From assembly GCF_000424145.1 (NCBI RefSeq), contig NZ_AUJI01000040.1, positions 1-49,250 on the forward strand: 49,250 nucleotides of DNA, given 5' to 3'. The position numbers and the translations under genes were made by a program. Shown piece by piece: positions 16,323 through 25,669 of the stretch; position 1 is the stretch's first letter, and each line of letters opens with the position of its first letter. The notes below the pieces were generated by a model, which was not told the DNA's origin, ran no database searches, and saw nothing but the letters and a program-made list of their open reading frames with translations. This DNA is from Butyrivibrio sp. AC2005. Lineage in GTDB: Bacteria > Bacillota > Clostridia > Lachnospirales > Lachnospiraceae.

Positions 16323-17480
16323 TTACACCTCCTTCTTATCAGCCGTTTTGTCGTCGGCAGGTTTATTTGGTTCAGCGTTGGCGTTGGCCTTTGGCGGTTT
16401 ACCAAGCTTGTTAACCGGCTTGGACATAACTGTTTTAAAGAACAGAACAAATCCGCACAGGTAGATGATAATAGCTATCATCAGATCAGCAACCTGAGGA
16501 TTATAGTAGTTTGTATTAAGGTACTGACCACCCTGAGTAATATAGGTTACGAAAAGTCCGGCAAAAATTGTTCCGATAGGATGAAGGCCGCCCAGGAATG
16601 CAACAGCGATTCCTGAGAATCCCATTCCCGGAACGGATGAAGCTATCTTGTAATGTTCAATACCTGTCAGATAGTAAAGACCTGCTGCCATACCGGAAAT
16701 TGCACCGGAGATAACAAGGCTAAGGATTATATTTCTTTTTGCATTCATGCCTGCATATTTAGCAGCATCCTTGCTGTGACCGGTAGCCTTGAGCTCATAA
16801 CCGAAGGTTGTTTTCCCAAGAACAAAGAGGATGACAATAGCAATAACGATTGTAAGTGGTACTGCTATTGTGATGTATTTGTTCTTTCCGAAGAAATCAC
16901 TGAGGAAGGCTGGAAGAAGACTTGAGCCTTTAACAGCGTAGGTTTCGGACTTTGTTGTGTTCATTACGGTCTTATCACCAAGGATGATATTGCATATATA
17001 AAGTGCAATCCAGTTAAGCATGATGCCTGCAATAACTTCGTTAACGTTGCAGTAAGCTTTAAAGAAGCCGCAGATGCATCCCCAAAGTGCTCCGGCAAGT
17101 ATTGCTGCCAGAACGCAGAGAATCCAGTTCCAGTGAAGGGCAAGTGCTGTATAGAGACTTGCGATAATACCAACTGTGTATTGGCCTGCGCAGCCAATGT
17201 TGAACAGACCTGTTTTAAAAGCGAACAGGATTGCTTCCGCACAGAGTATAACAGGTACGGATTTTACAAGAACAGATCCCATTGCACTCATGAGCTTTTT
17301 CTGATTACCTGCAAATTTAAAGAAATTTCGAAGGATGGCAAACATTCCTTCAGCAGCGTGAGCAGGATTCATCAGAAGCAGAATTACATATCCCAGCAAA
17401 ATTCCAAGTATTGCGCACAAAATGGATGCCAGCAGCGTTTGAAATCCGGGTTTTCTGAAAATGCTTGTTTTTTCTTCCAC
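16323..17480 (-). CDS. nupP: nucleoside ABC transporter permease (NupP-type)
   Basis: 385 residues. The N-terminal cytoplasmic part is followed by about ten hydrophobic segments, including FKTGLFNIGCAGQ, NEVIAGIMLNWIA and FSGIAVAFLGG, the signatures of the first permease of the BMP-family nucleoside importer. A Lys/Pro/Ala/Asp-rich tail of about 30 residues closes the protein. It lies 2 bp after the ATPase gene and 4 bp before nupQ, so the four-gene transporter is translated as one unit. Confidence 0.92.
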   Translation of the reverse strand: MEEKTSIFRKPGFQTLLASILCAILGILLGYVILLLMNPAHAAEGMFAILRNFFKFAGNQKKLMSAMGSVLVKSVPVILCAEAILFAFKTGLFNIGCAGQYTVGIIASLYTALALHWNWILCVLAAILAGALWGCICGFFKAYCNVNEVIAGIMLNWIALYICNIILGDKTVMNTTKSETYAVKGSSLLPAFLSDFFGKNKYITIAVPLTIVIAIVILFVLGKTTFGYELKATGHSKDAAKYAGMNAKRNIILSLVISGAISGMAAGLYYLTGIEHYKIASSVPGMGFSGIAVAFLGGLHPIGTIFAGLFVTYITQGGQYLNTNYYNPQVADLMIAIIIYLCGFVLFFKTVMSKPVNKLGKPPKANANAEPNKPADDKTADKKEV

Positions 17481-17482
17481 GC

Positions 17483-19018
17483 TTATGCCTCCTTTCCTGT
17501 GTCGCGCTTAGCGCCTGACATATAAAGACCAAGTTCCTGAAGTGTAGTGGTTTTGGGATCAACCTCACCAACAATTTCGCCCTCGTACATAACAAGAATT
17601 CTGTCGGAGAGGTTCATAACTTCATCGAGTTCCAGTGATACGAGAAGAATGGCATTACCTGCATCTCTCTCTTTGACAATAGCCTCGTGTATGGTCTCGA
17701 TAGCACCTACGTCAAGTCCTCTGGTGGGCTGAACTGCAATAAGGAGCTTATGCTTTCTGTCCATTTCTCTGGCGATAATAGCCTTCTGCTGGTTACCACC
17801 TGACATGGCTCTTACAATAGTTGCAGCACCCTGACCGGAACGAACATCGAAAGCCTGCGAAAGTCTGTCCGAATATTTCCTCATTTCACCTTTTTTCAAA
17901 AGACCGTTGTGAGAAAACGCAGGTTCAAAATATCTCTGAAGAATCATGTTTTCTTCTAGTGAATAGTCAAGCACAAGACCATGCTTGTGTCGGTCTTCGG
18001 GAATGTGGCTCATGCCGTGGGTGTTTTTGTATCTGATAGACTTATTTGTAATATCTTCTCCGCAGAGAGTGATCTTTCCGCTGGCGATATCATCAAGTCC
18101 TGTAAGTGCTCCTACAAATTCAGTCTGTCCGTTTCCGTCAATTCCTGCTATGCAGACAATTTCACCTGCTCTGACGTTGAAGGAAACATTGTGAACGGAG
18201 TCATTAGCATGAAGCTTACTCTTGACGCATACGTTTTCAACTCTGAGTACTTCTTCGGCAGGTTTGGCTTCATCCTTATCAACAGCAAATTTAACGTTAC
18301 GACCTACCATCATGGAAGAGAGTTCTTCCTTTGTGGTGTTCTTAACATCTACTGTTCCGATATATTTACCTTTTCTCAGGATAGAGCAGCGATCTGCTAC
18401 TTCCATGATCTCATTAAGCTTATGGGTTATGAAAAGAATGGATTTTCCCTCAGCTGCGAGATTTTTCATGATCTTCATGAGTTCATCAATCTCCTGAGGA
18501 GTAAGAACTGCAGTAGGCTCATCAAAAATAAGGATTTCGTTATCTCTGTAGAGCATCTTGAGAATCTCAACTCTCTGCTGCATGCCTACAGTGATATCCT
18601 CAATCAGAGCATCAGGATCGACCTTGAGATTGTACTTGTTTGACAGAGAAAGAACCTTTTTTCTGGCTTCGCCTTTTGTCAAAAAGCCAAGTTTACTGGG
18701 CTCTGAACCAAGTATTATGTTGTCTAAAACTGAGAAAATATCAACCAGCATGAAGTGCTGATGAACCATTCCGATACCAAGAGCTGTAGCATCGTTAGGA
18801 TTGGCAATTTTAACTTCCTTGCCATCTTTTTTGATTACACCCTTCTCAGGTGTATAGTGACCGAAAAGAACACTCATCAGAGTGGATTTTCCGGCGCCGT
18901 TCTCCCCCAATAGTGCATGGATTTCCCCGCGTTTAAGCTGTAATGTAATATCATCATTAGCTATAATGCCAGGGAATTCTTTTGTGATATGCAACATTTC
19001 AATTACATAATCTTCCAT
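17483..19018 (-). CDS. nupO: nucleoside ABC transporter ATPase, double domain (NupO-type)
   Basis: 511 residues with two ABC domains. The first has Walker A GENGAGKS, a signature region TVGMQQRVEIL and Walker B ILIFDEPTAVLTP. The second is degenerate in the P-loop (AGIDGNGQTE) with SGGNQQK and LLIAVQPTRGLD, the usual asymmetry in carbohydrate/nucleoside-type double ATPases. It powers the importer from the cytoplasmic face. ATG 19018 follows aaagg at 10 bp; a GTG 9 bp upstream is the alternative. It is separated from bmp by a terminator that should allow partial readthrough. Confidence 0.95.
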   Translation of the reverse strand: MEDYVIEMLHITKEFPGIIANDDITLQLKRGEIHALLGENGAGKSTLMSVLFGHYTPEKGVIKKDGKEVKIANPNDATALGIGMVHQHFMLVDIFSVLDNIILGSEPSKLGFLTKGEARKKVLSLSNKYNLKVDPDALIEDITVGMQQRVEILKMLYRDNEILIFDEPTAVLTPQEIDELMKIMKNLAAEGKSILFITHKLNEIMEVADRCSILRKGKYIGTVDVKNTTKEELSSMMVGRNVKFAVDKDEAKPAEEVLRVENVCVKSKLHANDSVHNVSFNVRAGEIVCIAGIDGNGQTEFVGALTGLDDIASGKITLCGEDITNKSIRYKNTHGMSHIPEDRHKHGLVLDYSLEENMILQRYFEPAFSHNGLLKKGEMRKYSDRLSQAFDVRSGQGAATIVRAMSGGNQQKAIIAREMDRKHKLLIAVQPTRGLDVGAIETIHEAIVKERDAGNAILLVSLELDEVMNLSDRILVMYEGEIVGEVDPKTTTLQELGLYMSGAKRDTGKEA

Positions 19019-19112
19019 AAGTAGCACACCTTTCTATAGTTTATTGCACAAAAAACATGAATTCCAAAAGGAACTCGTTCTTTAGTATCTAGTTTATCAT
19101 TTTTCCATGCAT

Positions 19113-19147
19113 AAAAAAAGCGCCTTCCCTAAGGAAAGACGCTTTTT
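19113..19147 (-). terminator. intra-operon terminator between bmp and nupO
   Basis: The arms aaaaagcg/cgcttttt, extended inward with one mismatch, have the loop ctaa. In the minus direction seven T residues follow. A leaky terminator after a binding-protein gene is common and would give more binding protein than transporter. Confidence 0.75.
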
Positions 19148-19161
19148 ACAGTCAATATTGA

Positions 19162-20436
19162 TTAGTGGATGTTATCAAACTCAGTTACTTTGATATCAGT
19201 AGCAGGCATAGCCTCGATATCGCTTGAAACTGTGATGTCACCTGAGAACATAGAACCAACAAGTGTCTTGTAATCATCAACTGTGAACTTCTCCATTCTC
19301 CATGTGTCTGTAGGAAGCTGTACATAGTTGAGTGACGGATCATCACCTGAAACAAGACCAAGGTTCTCAATCTTGCCAGCGTATGAATCCCACTTACCAG
19401 CGAAGAGATCTGTAAGAGTTGAGTTAACTGTAGCTGCAAGACCCTTCATAGCAGATGTTACGCAGATGCCATCGCCGTAAAGACCATCGATTGTGCCTGA
19501 CTGGTCAACGTCAACACCAACTACCTTACCGCCTGCCTTCTTAGCAGCCTCGCCTGCAGATGTGAAGATACCACCGCCGCATGCGAATACGATCTCTGTG
19601 CCACCCTGATACCATGTATCCATAACAGCTGTAACAGACTCGTCACCGAAGAACTGTCCGCCATATACATAGTTAACTTCAACGTCAGCTGTGTTGCCAA
19701 GATCCTTTGCAGCATCGTTAGCACCCTGAACGAAACCGTAACCATAACGGATAACTGCAGGAACTGCCATACCGCCAAGGAAGCCAAGCTTTGTGTAGCC
19801 TTCCTTAACTACAGCATAACCAGCCATGTAACCGGCAAGCTCTTCCTGATATGTGAATGAGCAAACGTTCTCGGGAAGCTCATCCATGCCGGCACCTTCG
19901 AAGTCACCCTGTGAGCAGTCAAGAGCGATGATCTTTACATCGGGATTCTCTTCTGCAACAGAAGCGATCATGTCAGCGAAAAGATATCCGGGAACGATGA
20001 TTACGTTGTAACCGTCAGAAACAGCGTTATCAAAAGCAGCTGTACGAGCTTCGTTTGAATCCTCTGTGGGCTTGTAGTACTGATAGTCAACACCCTGTGC
20101 CTCAGCAAATGCCTTGGAAGCTTCGTATGTTGTCTGGTTGAATGACATATCTGTGATGTCACCTGAGTCTGTGATCATAGCGATCTTGTAATCGCCTGAA
20201 GCCTCTGTAGCTGTCTCATCAGCAGCTTCCTCAGTTTCTTCTGTAGCTTCCTCTGTTGTCTCTTCAGTTGTTTCCTCTGTAGAAGCTTCCTCAGTAGCCT
20301 CTTCAGTTGTCTCCTCTGTAGATGTCTCCTCTACAGCAGTGTCAGTTGTGCTGTCTGCTCCGGTTGAAGAACCGCCACAAGCAGAAAGGCTGAATGTAAG
20401 TGATGCTGTAAGCATCATAGCCAGTAACTTCTTCAT
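19162..20436 (-). CDS. BMP/PnrA-family nucleoside-binding lipoprotein
   Basis: 424 residues. The signal peptide ends in lipobox SLSAC. Residues about 33-80 are an almost pure Thr/Glu/Ala linker built of repeated TEE and ATEE units. The basic membrane protein (PnrA/Med) domain follows with KIAMITDSGDITDMSFNQ, VIIVPGYLF, YQEELAGYMAGY and LGFLGGMAVPAV. This family binds purine or other nucleosides outside the membrane and delivers them to NupOPQ-type importers. The gene is first in the operon, under a strong promoter and a dyad operator. The linker is longer than in most relatives and presumably keeps the binding domain away from the wall. Confidence 0.95.
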   Translation of the reverse strand: MKKLLAMMLTASLTFSLSACGGSSTGADSTTDTAVEETSTEETTEEATEEASTEETTEETTEEATEETEEAADETATEASGDYKIAMITDSGDITDMSFNQTTYEASKAFAEAQGVDYQYYKPTEDSNEARTAAFDNAVSDGYNVIIVPGYLFADMIASVAEENPDVKIIALDCSQGDFEGAGMDELPENVCSFTYQEELAGYMAGYAVVKEGYTKLGFLGGMAVPAVIRYGYGFVQGANDAAKDLGNTADVEVNYVYGGQFFGDESVTAVMDTWYQGGTEIVFACGGGIFTSAGEAAKKAGGKVVGVDVDQSGTIDGLYGDGICVTSAMKGLAATVNSTLTDLFAGKWDSYAGKIENLGLVSGDDPSLNYVQLPTDTWRMEKFTVDDYKTLVGSMFSGDITVSSDIEAMPATDIKVTEFDNIH

Positions 20437-20481
20437 AATGTTTTTTCTCCCTTTCTTTATAAAATAAACATTAGAATCATT

Positions 20482-20499
20482 GTGTGAAATTAATCACAC
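20482..20499. promoter_or_regulatory. dyad operator, TGTGA-N6-TCACA
   Basis: The arms GTGTGA and TCACAC are perfect and separated by AATTAA. The core matches the CRP/FNR-family half-site pair TGTGA-N6-TCACA. It lies about 3-20 bases downstream of the predicted start of bmp transcription, so a bound protein would act as a repressor. Regulator identity is unknown. Confidence 0.55.
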
Positions 20500-20508
20500 T
20501 TAAGAGTG

Positions 20509-20537
20509 ATTATAATCATTTTTTACCTTTTTCACAA
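20509..20537 (-). promoter_or_regulatory. promoter of the bmp-nup-deoC operon
   Basis: Reading the minus strand, TTGTGA (20537-20532) and TATAAT (20514-20509) are separated by 17 bp. Transcription should start near 20502, about 65 bases before the bmp start codon. Confidence 0.75.
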
Positions 20538-20665
20538 GATATATAGCGAGTTTTTGTCGCTTTTGACAAAAAATGAAGAAAGGTCTTTTTAATAATTGGC
20601 TAGTGAAATGTTCGAAATTACGTTATAATAGTTAGGTATTGTACTTTTCTATGAGGAGGGAAGAC

Positions 20666-23146
20666 ATGAAGAAAAAGAAATTGTCTTTTGATAAGGAACT
20701 TTTTAAGAGAAGTGTTTTATATAATGTAAAGACACTTTACCGTAAAACTATTGAAGAAGCTACTCCACAGGAGATCTTTCAGGCATCTGCCTATGCAATA
20801 AAGGATGCTATCGTCGATCATTGGATGAATACACAGAAGGCTGCGGCCGAGCAGGATCCGAAGATCGTTTATTACATGTCCATGGAATTTCTTATGGGAC
20901 GTGCCCTTGGTAATAACTTAATAAATCTTCAGGCATATAAGCCTGTGAAGGAAGCTCTTGATGAGCTTGGTGTAGACATTAACGTGATTGAGGATCAGGA
21001 GCCCGACCCGGCACTTGGTAATGGTGGTCTGGGAAGACTTGCAGCATGCTTCCTTGATTCTCTTGCTTCACTTGGATATATGGCTTATGGTTGCGGTATC
21101 CGTTATAAATATGGAATGTTTAAGCAAAAGATCAAGGATGGATATCAGGTAGAAGTACCGGATAACTGGCTTGAGTACGGTAATCCCTTCGAGCTCAGAC
21201 GTCCTGAGTATGCTAAGGAAGTCAAGTTCGGCGGATATGTAAATGTTTTTGTTGATGACAGAGGACGCAATGTGTTCCGCCAGGAGGGATATCAGTCAGT
21301 AAGAGCTATACCCTATGATCTCCCTGTAGTAGGTTATGGAAACGGCGTGGTTGATACCCTGAGAATTTGGGATGCTGAGCCTGTAAACTGCTTTGAGCTT
21401 GATTCCTTCGATAAGGGTGATTATCAGAAGGCTGTTGAGCAAGAAAATCTTGCGAGCCAGCTGTGCGAGGTGCTTTATCCCAATGATAATCATATTGCAG
21501 GTAAAGAGCTCAGACTTAAGCAGCAGTATTTCTTTATTTCTGCCTCTGTACAGACTGCACTTAAGAGATATCTGCGTCATCATGATGACATAACAAAATT
21601 TTATGAAAAAGCAGTTTTCCAGCTCAATGATACACATCCTACAGTAGCGGTTGCTGAGCTTATGAGACTTCTCATGGATGAGTATTATCTTCCCTGGGAT
21701 ACAGCGTGGGATGTTACCATGAAGACCTGCTGCTATACAAACCATACAATTATGGCTGAAGCTTTGGAGAAGTGGCCTATTGACCTTTTCCAGAGACTTC
21801 TTCCCAGAATCTATCAGATAGTAGATGAGATAAACAGAAGATTTGTTGACCAGATAATGCGTCAGTACGCTAATCTGCCCAGCATTGATGTTCAGGATAA
21901 GATTCGCAGCATGGCGATTTTGTATGACAACCAGGTTAAGATGGCTCACCTTGCGATTGTAGGCGGACATTCTGTTAACGGTGTTGCAAGACTTCATACC
22001 GAAATCCTTAAAAAGAGAGAGCTTAAGGATTTCTACGAGATGTATCCTGAAAAGTTCAATAACAAGACAAACGGTATTACCCAGAGACGCTTCCTCATGC
22101 ATGCTAACCCGCTGCTTGCTGACTGGGTAACGGAAAAAGTCGGAGAGAACTGGATTACAGATCTTTCACTTATCAGCGGACTTAAGGAAGTTGCTGATGA
22201 CCGTAAGGCTCAGAAGGAATTCATGGAGATTAAATATGCAAACAAGAAGCGCCTTGCGGAATATATTAAGGAACATAACGGAATAGATGTGGATCCTAAT
22301 TCCATATTCGACTGCCAGGTTAAGAGACTGCATGAGTATAAGCGTCAGCTTCTTAATATACTTCATGTTATGTATATTTATGACATGTTAAAGAGCCATC
22401 CGGATATGGAGTATACTCCCAAGACATATATTTTCGGAGCAAAAGCGGCTGCAGGTTATCAGACAGCAAAGCTTACAATAAAGCTGATAAATTCTGTTGC
22501 AGAAGTAATTAACAATGATGCTTCCATCAAGGGCAAACTGAAGGTTGTATTTATAGAAGATTACAAGGTTTCAAACGCAGAGCTCATATTTGCTGCAGCT
22601 GATATTTCAGAGCAGATATCCACTGCAAGTAAGGAAGCCTCCGGAACCGGTAATATGAAGATGATGCTTAACGGTGCCATCACTCTCGGAACTCTTGACG
22701 GAGCTAATGTTGAGATGCTCGAGGAGGTAGGAAAGGATAATATCTTTATTTTCGGTCTGACTTCCGAAGAGGTTATCGCATACGAGAAGAATGGTGGTTA
22801 TAATCCCGGAGAAATCTATAACAGAGATCCTAATGTAAAGAGAACTCTGGACCACCTCGTTGATGGAACCTACTCAAAGGATAGAGAGCTTTTCAGACCA
22901 CTTTATAATTCACTTCTGAACACAGTCAATTCAAATAAGGCAGATCAGTACTTTATTTTGAAGGATTTCGAATCCTATATTGAGGCTCAGAGTGCAATTT
23001 CTGAAGCATACAGAGATACTAAAAAGTGGGCTAAGATGGCAATACTTAATACTGCATCATGCGGTAAGTTCTCATCAGACAGAACCATTCAGGAATATGT
23101 TGATGAAATCTGGCATATAGACAGACTGGATATGTCGAATATTTAA
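20666..23146 (+). CDS. glgP: glycogen/maltodextrin phosphorylase
   Basis: 826 residues, the usual length for the GT35 family. YYMSMEFLMGRALGNNL, PDPALGNGGLGRLAACFLDSLA and the PLP-binding site EASGTGNMKMMLNGA with Lys665 are all present. The enzyme phosphorolyses alpha-1,4-glucans to glucose-1-phosphate. ATG 20666 has gaggaggga 5 bp upstream; nine extra codons upstream are unsupported. The gene is divergent from bmp and ends in a strong terminator, so it is a single-gene unit. A TATAAT at 20624-20629 is a plausible -10 but no good -35 matches it. Confidence 0.96.
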   Translation: MKKKKLSFDKELFKRSVLYNVKTLYRKTIEEATPQEIFQASAYAIKDAIVDHWMNTQKAAAEQDPKIVYYMSMEFLMGRALGNNLINLQAYKPVKEALDELGVDINVIEDQEPDPALGNGGLGRLAACFLDSLASLGYMAYGCGIRYKYGMFKQKIKDGYQVEVPDNWLEYGNPFELRRPEYAKEVKFGGYVNVFVDDRGRNVFRQEGYQSVRAIPYDLPVVGYGNGVVDTLRIWDAEPVNCFELDSFDKGDYQKAVEQENLASQLCEVLYPNDNHIAGKELRLKQQYFFISASVQTALKRYLRHHDDITKFYEKAVFQLNDTHPTVAVAELMRLLMDEYYLPWDTAWDVTMKTCCYTNHTIMAEALEKWPIDLFQRLLPRIYQIVDEINRRFVDQIMRQYANLPSIDVQDKIRSMAILYDNQVKMAHLAIVGGHSVNGVARLHTEILKKRELKDFYEMYPEKFNNKTNGITQRRFLMHANPLLADWVTEKVGENWITDLSLISGLKEVADDRKAQKEFMEIKYANKKRLAEYIKEHNGIDVDPNSIFDCQVKRLHEYKRQLLNILHVMYIYDMLKSHPDMEYTPKTYIFGAKAAAGYQTAKLTIKLINSVAEVINNDASIKGKLKVVFIEDYKVSNAELIFAAADISEQISTASKEASGTGNMKMMLNGAITLGTLDGANVEMLEEVGKDNIFIFGLTSEEVIAYEKNGGYNPGEIYNRDPNVKRTLDHLVDGTYSKDRELFRPLYNSLLNTVNSNKADQYFILKDFESYIEAQSAISEAYRDTKKWAKMAILNTASCGKFSSDRTIQEYVDEIWHIDRLDMSNI

Positions 23147-23167
23147 ATAAATTAAACTGGCAAAGGG

Positions 23168-23201
23168 GCTGTGTATCGGGAAACCGGTGCACAGCTTTTT
23201 T
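23168..23201 (+). terminator. glgP terminator
   Basis: A 12-bp stem (23168-23179 with 23184-23195, including G-U pairs) is capped by a GAAA tetraloop and followed by six T residues. Confidence 0.92.
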
Positions 23202-23256
23202 GAAATATGTGCTGATTAAGCACATAATTAATCACAAATTTTTAATAGATGTTTTG

Positions 23257-23306
23257 GTGTACATTAATAATAATAAGTACACAAATAATAATTATTACAG
23301 TATAAT
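23257..23306 (+). promoter_or_regulatory. promoter region with interrupted palindrome, aconitase-family gene
   Basis: TATAAT at 23301-23306 is preceded by tacaca at 23278-23283 with 17 bp between. The arms GTGTAC (23257-23262) and GTACAC (23277-23282) form a perfect inverted repeat separated by 14 A/T-rich bases, and the right arm overlaps the -35. This arrangement suits a repressor. The regulator is unknown. Confidence 0.5.
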
Positions 23307-23349
23307 ACGTGGGAGTAGATAAATAATCAGCAGGAAAGGTAGGAGTTTA

Positions 23350-25647
23350 ATGGTTAAGACGTATGATAGCGGTGCTTATTTGGTAAACGGAACTGAACTG
23401 ATCCCGGAAGGAGCCGGTGCGGCAGAAGCAGTTAATGCAAAAGCAGGTAAGCAGGTAGATAAAACTGAAGCAAAAAAGAACACGATTGCATATGGTATTT
23501 TGAAAAATCATAATACCTCAGACAATATGGATAAACTTGAAATCAAGTTTGATAAGCTCACAAGCCATGATATTACTTATGTAGGTATTATTCAGACTGC
23601 GCGTGCGTCAGGACTTGAAAAATTCCCGATTCCTTATGTACTTACCAACTGCCACAATTCTCTTTGTGCAGTAGGTGGAACAATAAATGAAGATGATCAT
23701 ATGTATGGTCTTACAGCTGCTCAGAAGTACGGCGGAATCTATGTACCGCCTCATCAGGCAGTAATTCACCAGTTTGCAAGAGAAATGCTTGCAACCGGAG
23801 GCGGGATGATACTGGGGTCAGATTCACATACCAGATATGGTGCTCTTGGTACCATGGCAATGGGTGAAGGCGGACCGGAGCTTGTTAAGCAGCTTCTCAG
23901 CCAGACCTACGATATCAATATGCCGGAGGTTGTTGCAATTTACTTAACAGGCGAGCCTATGCATGGCGTAGGACCGCAGGACGTTGCGCTTGCAATTATT
24001 GGAAAAGTATTCGGTGACGGATATGTTAAGAACAAGGTAATGGAGTTCGTAGGCCCCGGCGTAAAGAGCTTAAGCGCTGATTTCCGTATCGGCGTTGATG
24101 TTATGACAACGGAAACCACCTGCCTGTCCTCTATCTGGCAGACCGATGACGAGATAAAGAATTTCTACGATATCCACGGCAGAAGCGGTGACTATAAAGA
24201 GCTTAAGCCCGGAGATGTAGCGTACTATGACGGTGTTGTGGAAGTTGATCTTTCTACAATCAAGCCTATGATAGCCATGCCTTTCCATCCCAGCAACACA
24301 TATGAGATCGAAGAGGTTAATGCTAATCTGGAGGATATTATCGCTGATGTTGAGAAGCGTGCAAAGGTCAGCTTCGGTGATAAGGTTGAGTATTCTCTTA
24401 AGGAAAAGATCAGGAACGGCAAGTTCATGGTAGACCAGGGCGTTATCGCAGGCTGCGCAGGTGGTGGCTTTGAAAATATCTGTGCTGCAGCTGATATCCT
24501 TGAGGGCAGATTTACAGGAAATGACAGATTTACATTGAGCGTATATCCTGCATCAACGCCTATTTTCATGGAAATTGTGAAAAACGGGGTTGCAGCAAAG
24601 ATTCTTGAGACAGGTGCTATTCTTAAGACGGCATTCTGTGGACCCTGCTTTGGTGCCGGTGATACTCCTGCAAACAATGCCTTCAGTATCCGTCATTCAA
24701 CAAGAAACTTCCCTAACCGTGAAGGTTCTAAGGTTCAGAGCGGTCAGATTGCATCAGTTGCACTTATGGATGCAAGATCAATTGCTGCTACTGCTGCAAA
24801 TCAGGGTGTACTTACTCCTGCTACAGCTTTTGATGGCAAGTTTAATAAATATACATATCACTTTGACAAGGAGATCTATGCTAATCGTGTATTTGATTCA
24901 CACGGCAAAGCAGATCCGGATGTAGAGCTTCAGTTTGGACCTAACATTAAGGACTGGCCCAAGATGGTAGCTCTTACAGATAATCTCCTTCTTAAGGTCG
25001 TTTCCGAGATACATGATCCGGTAACAACAACAGATGAGCTTATTCCTTCAGGTGAGACATCATCCTACAGATCCAATCCTCTTGGTCTTGCAGAGTTTAC
25101 TCTTTCAAGAAAGGATCCTGAGTACGTAGGACGTGCGAAGGCAGTATATGCAGATGAGATTAGCAGAAGAGAGAATGTTCCATTTGACAGGATGAGCGAT
25201 GATACTGCTGCTGCAATAAAGGCTGTACTTAAGTCTTATCCGGAGGTTTCCACTGAGAATACGGGAATCGGTTCCACAATTTTTGCGGTTAAACCCGGTG
25301 ATGGTTCTGCAAGAGAGCAGGCTGCTTCATGTCAGAAGGTTCTTGGCGGATGGGCCAATGTTGCAAATGAGTATGCTACTAAGAGATATCGTTCTAACCT
25401 TATTAACTGGGGAATGCTTCCGCTTGTAATTGATAAGGGAGATCTTCCTTTCAAGAATCTGGATTACATTTTCCTGCCGGGAATAAGAGCAGCTGTTGAG
25501 AATAAGTCAGATACAATTAAGGCTGTTGCTGTTTCCGGTGATGAGCAAAAAGAGTTCAATATGACTCTCGGAGAGCTTACAGACAATGAGCGCGAGATCA
25601 TTCTTGATGGTTGTCTTATAAACTATAATCGCGCAGGAAAGAAATAA
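23350..25647 (+). CDS. aconitase-family hydratase (YbhJ-like)
   Basis: 765 residues covering the full aconitase fold. [12 protein letters not shown], the [4Fe-4S] ligand candidates Cys369 (AGCAGGGF) and Cys430/Cys433 (FCGPCFG), and the active-site stretch [17 protein letters not shown] are present. The swivel domain at the C-terminus includes [13 protein letters not shown]. The Cys369 context (GCAGGG rather than SCTNS) differs from canonical AcnA/AcnB and resembles the YbhJ/hydratase branch, so citrate may not be the substrate. Start ATG 23350 has ggtaggag 5 bp upstream. There are no citrate synthase or isocitrate dehydrogenase genes nearby. Confidence 0.85.
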   Translation: MVKTYDSGAYLVNGTELIPEGAGAAEAVNAKAGKQVDKTEAKKNTIAYGILKNHNTSDNMDKLEIKFDKLTSHDITYVGIIQTARASGLEKFPIPYVLTNCHNSLCAVGGTINEDDHMYGLTAAQKYGGIYVPPHQAVIHQFAREMLATGGGMILGSDSHTRYGALGTMAMGEGGPELVKQLLSQTYDINMPEVVAIYLTGEPMHGVGPQDVALAIIGKVFGDGYVKNKVMEFVGPGVKSLSADFRIGVDVMTTETTCLSSIWQTDDEIKNFYDIHGRSGDYKELKPGDVAYYDGVVEVDLSTIKPMIAMPFHPSNTYEIEEVNANLEDIIADVEKRAKVSFGDKVEYSLKEKIRNGKFMVDQGVIAGCAGGGFENICAAADILEGRFTGNDRFTLSVYPASTPIFMEIVKNGVAAKILETGAILKTAFCGPCFGAGDTPANNAFSIRHSTRNFPNREGSKVQSGQIASVALMDARSIAATAANQGVLTPATAFDGKFNKYTYHFDKEIYANRVFDSHGKADPDVELQFGPNIKDWPKMVALTDNLLLKVVSEIHDPVTTTDELIPSGETSSYRSNPLGLAEFTLSRKDPEYVGRAKAVYADEISRRENVPFDRMSDDTAAAIKAVLKSYPEVSTENTGIGSTIFAVKPGDGSAREQAASCQKVLGGWANVANEYATKRYRSNLINWGMLPLVIDKGDLPFKNLDYIFLPGIRAAVENKSDTIKAVAVSGDEQKEFNMTLGELTDNEREIILDGCLINYNRAGKK

Positions 25648-25669
25648 GCAGGGTATAAGAAAAGATATC

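Noticed and set aside
17981..18643. Plus-strand frame of 220 codons opposite nupO
   Set aside because: It lies fully within the ABC ATPase gene, whose Walker motifs are clear; no independent evidence of coding.
21296..22102. Antisense frame of 268 codons within glgP
   Set aside because: Long only because of codon bias in the phosphorylase gene; no start signal and no domain.
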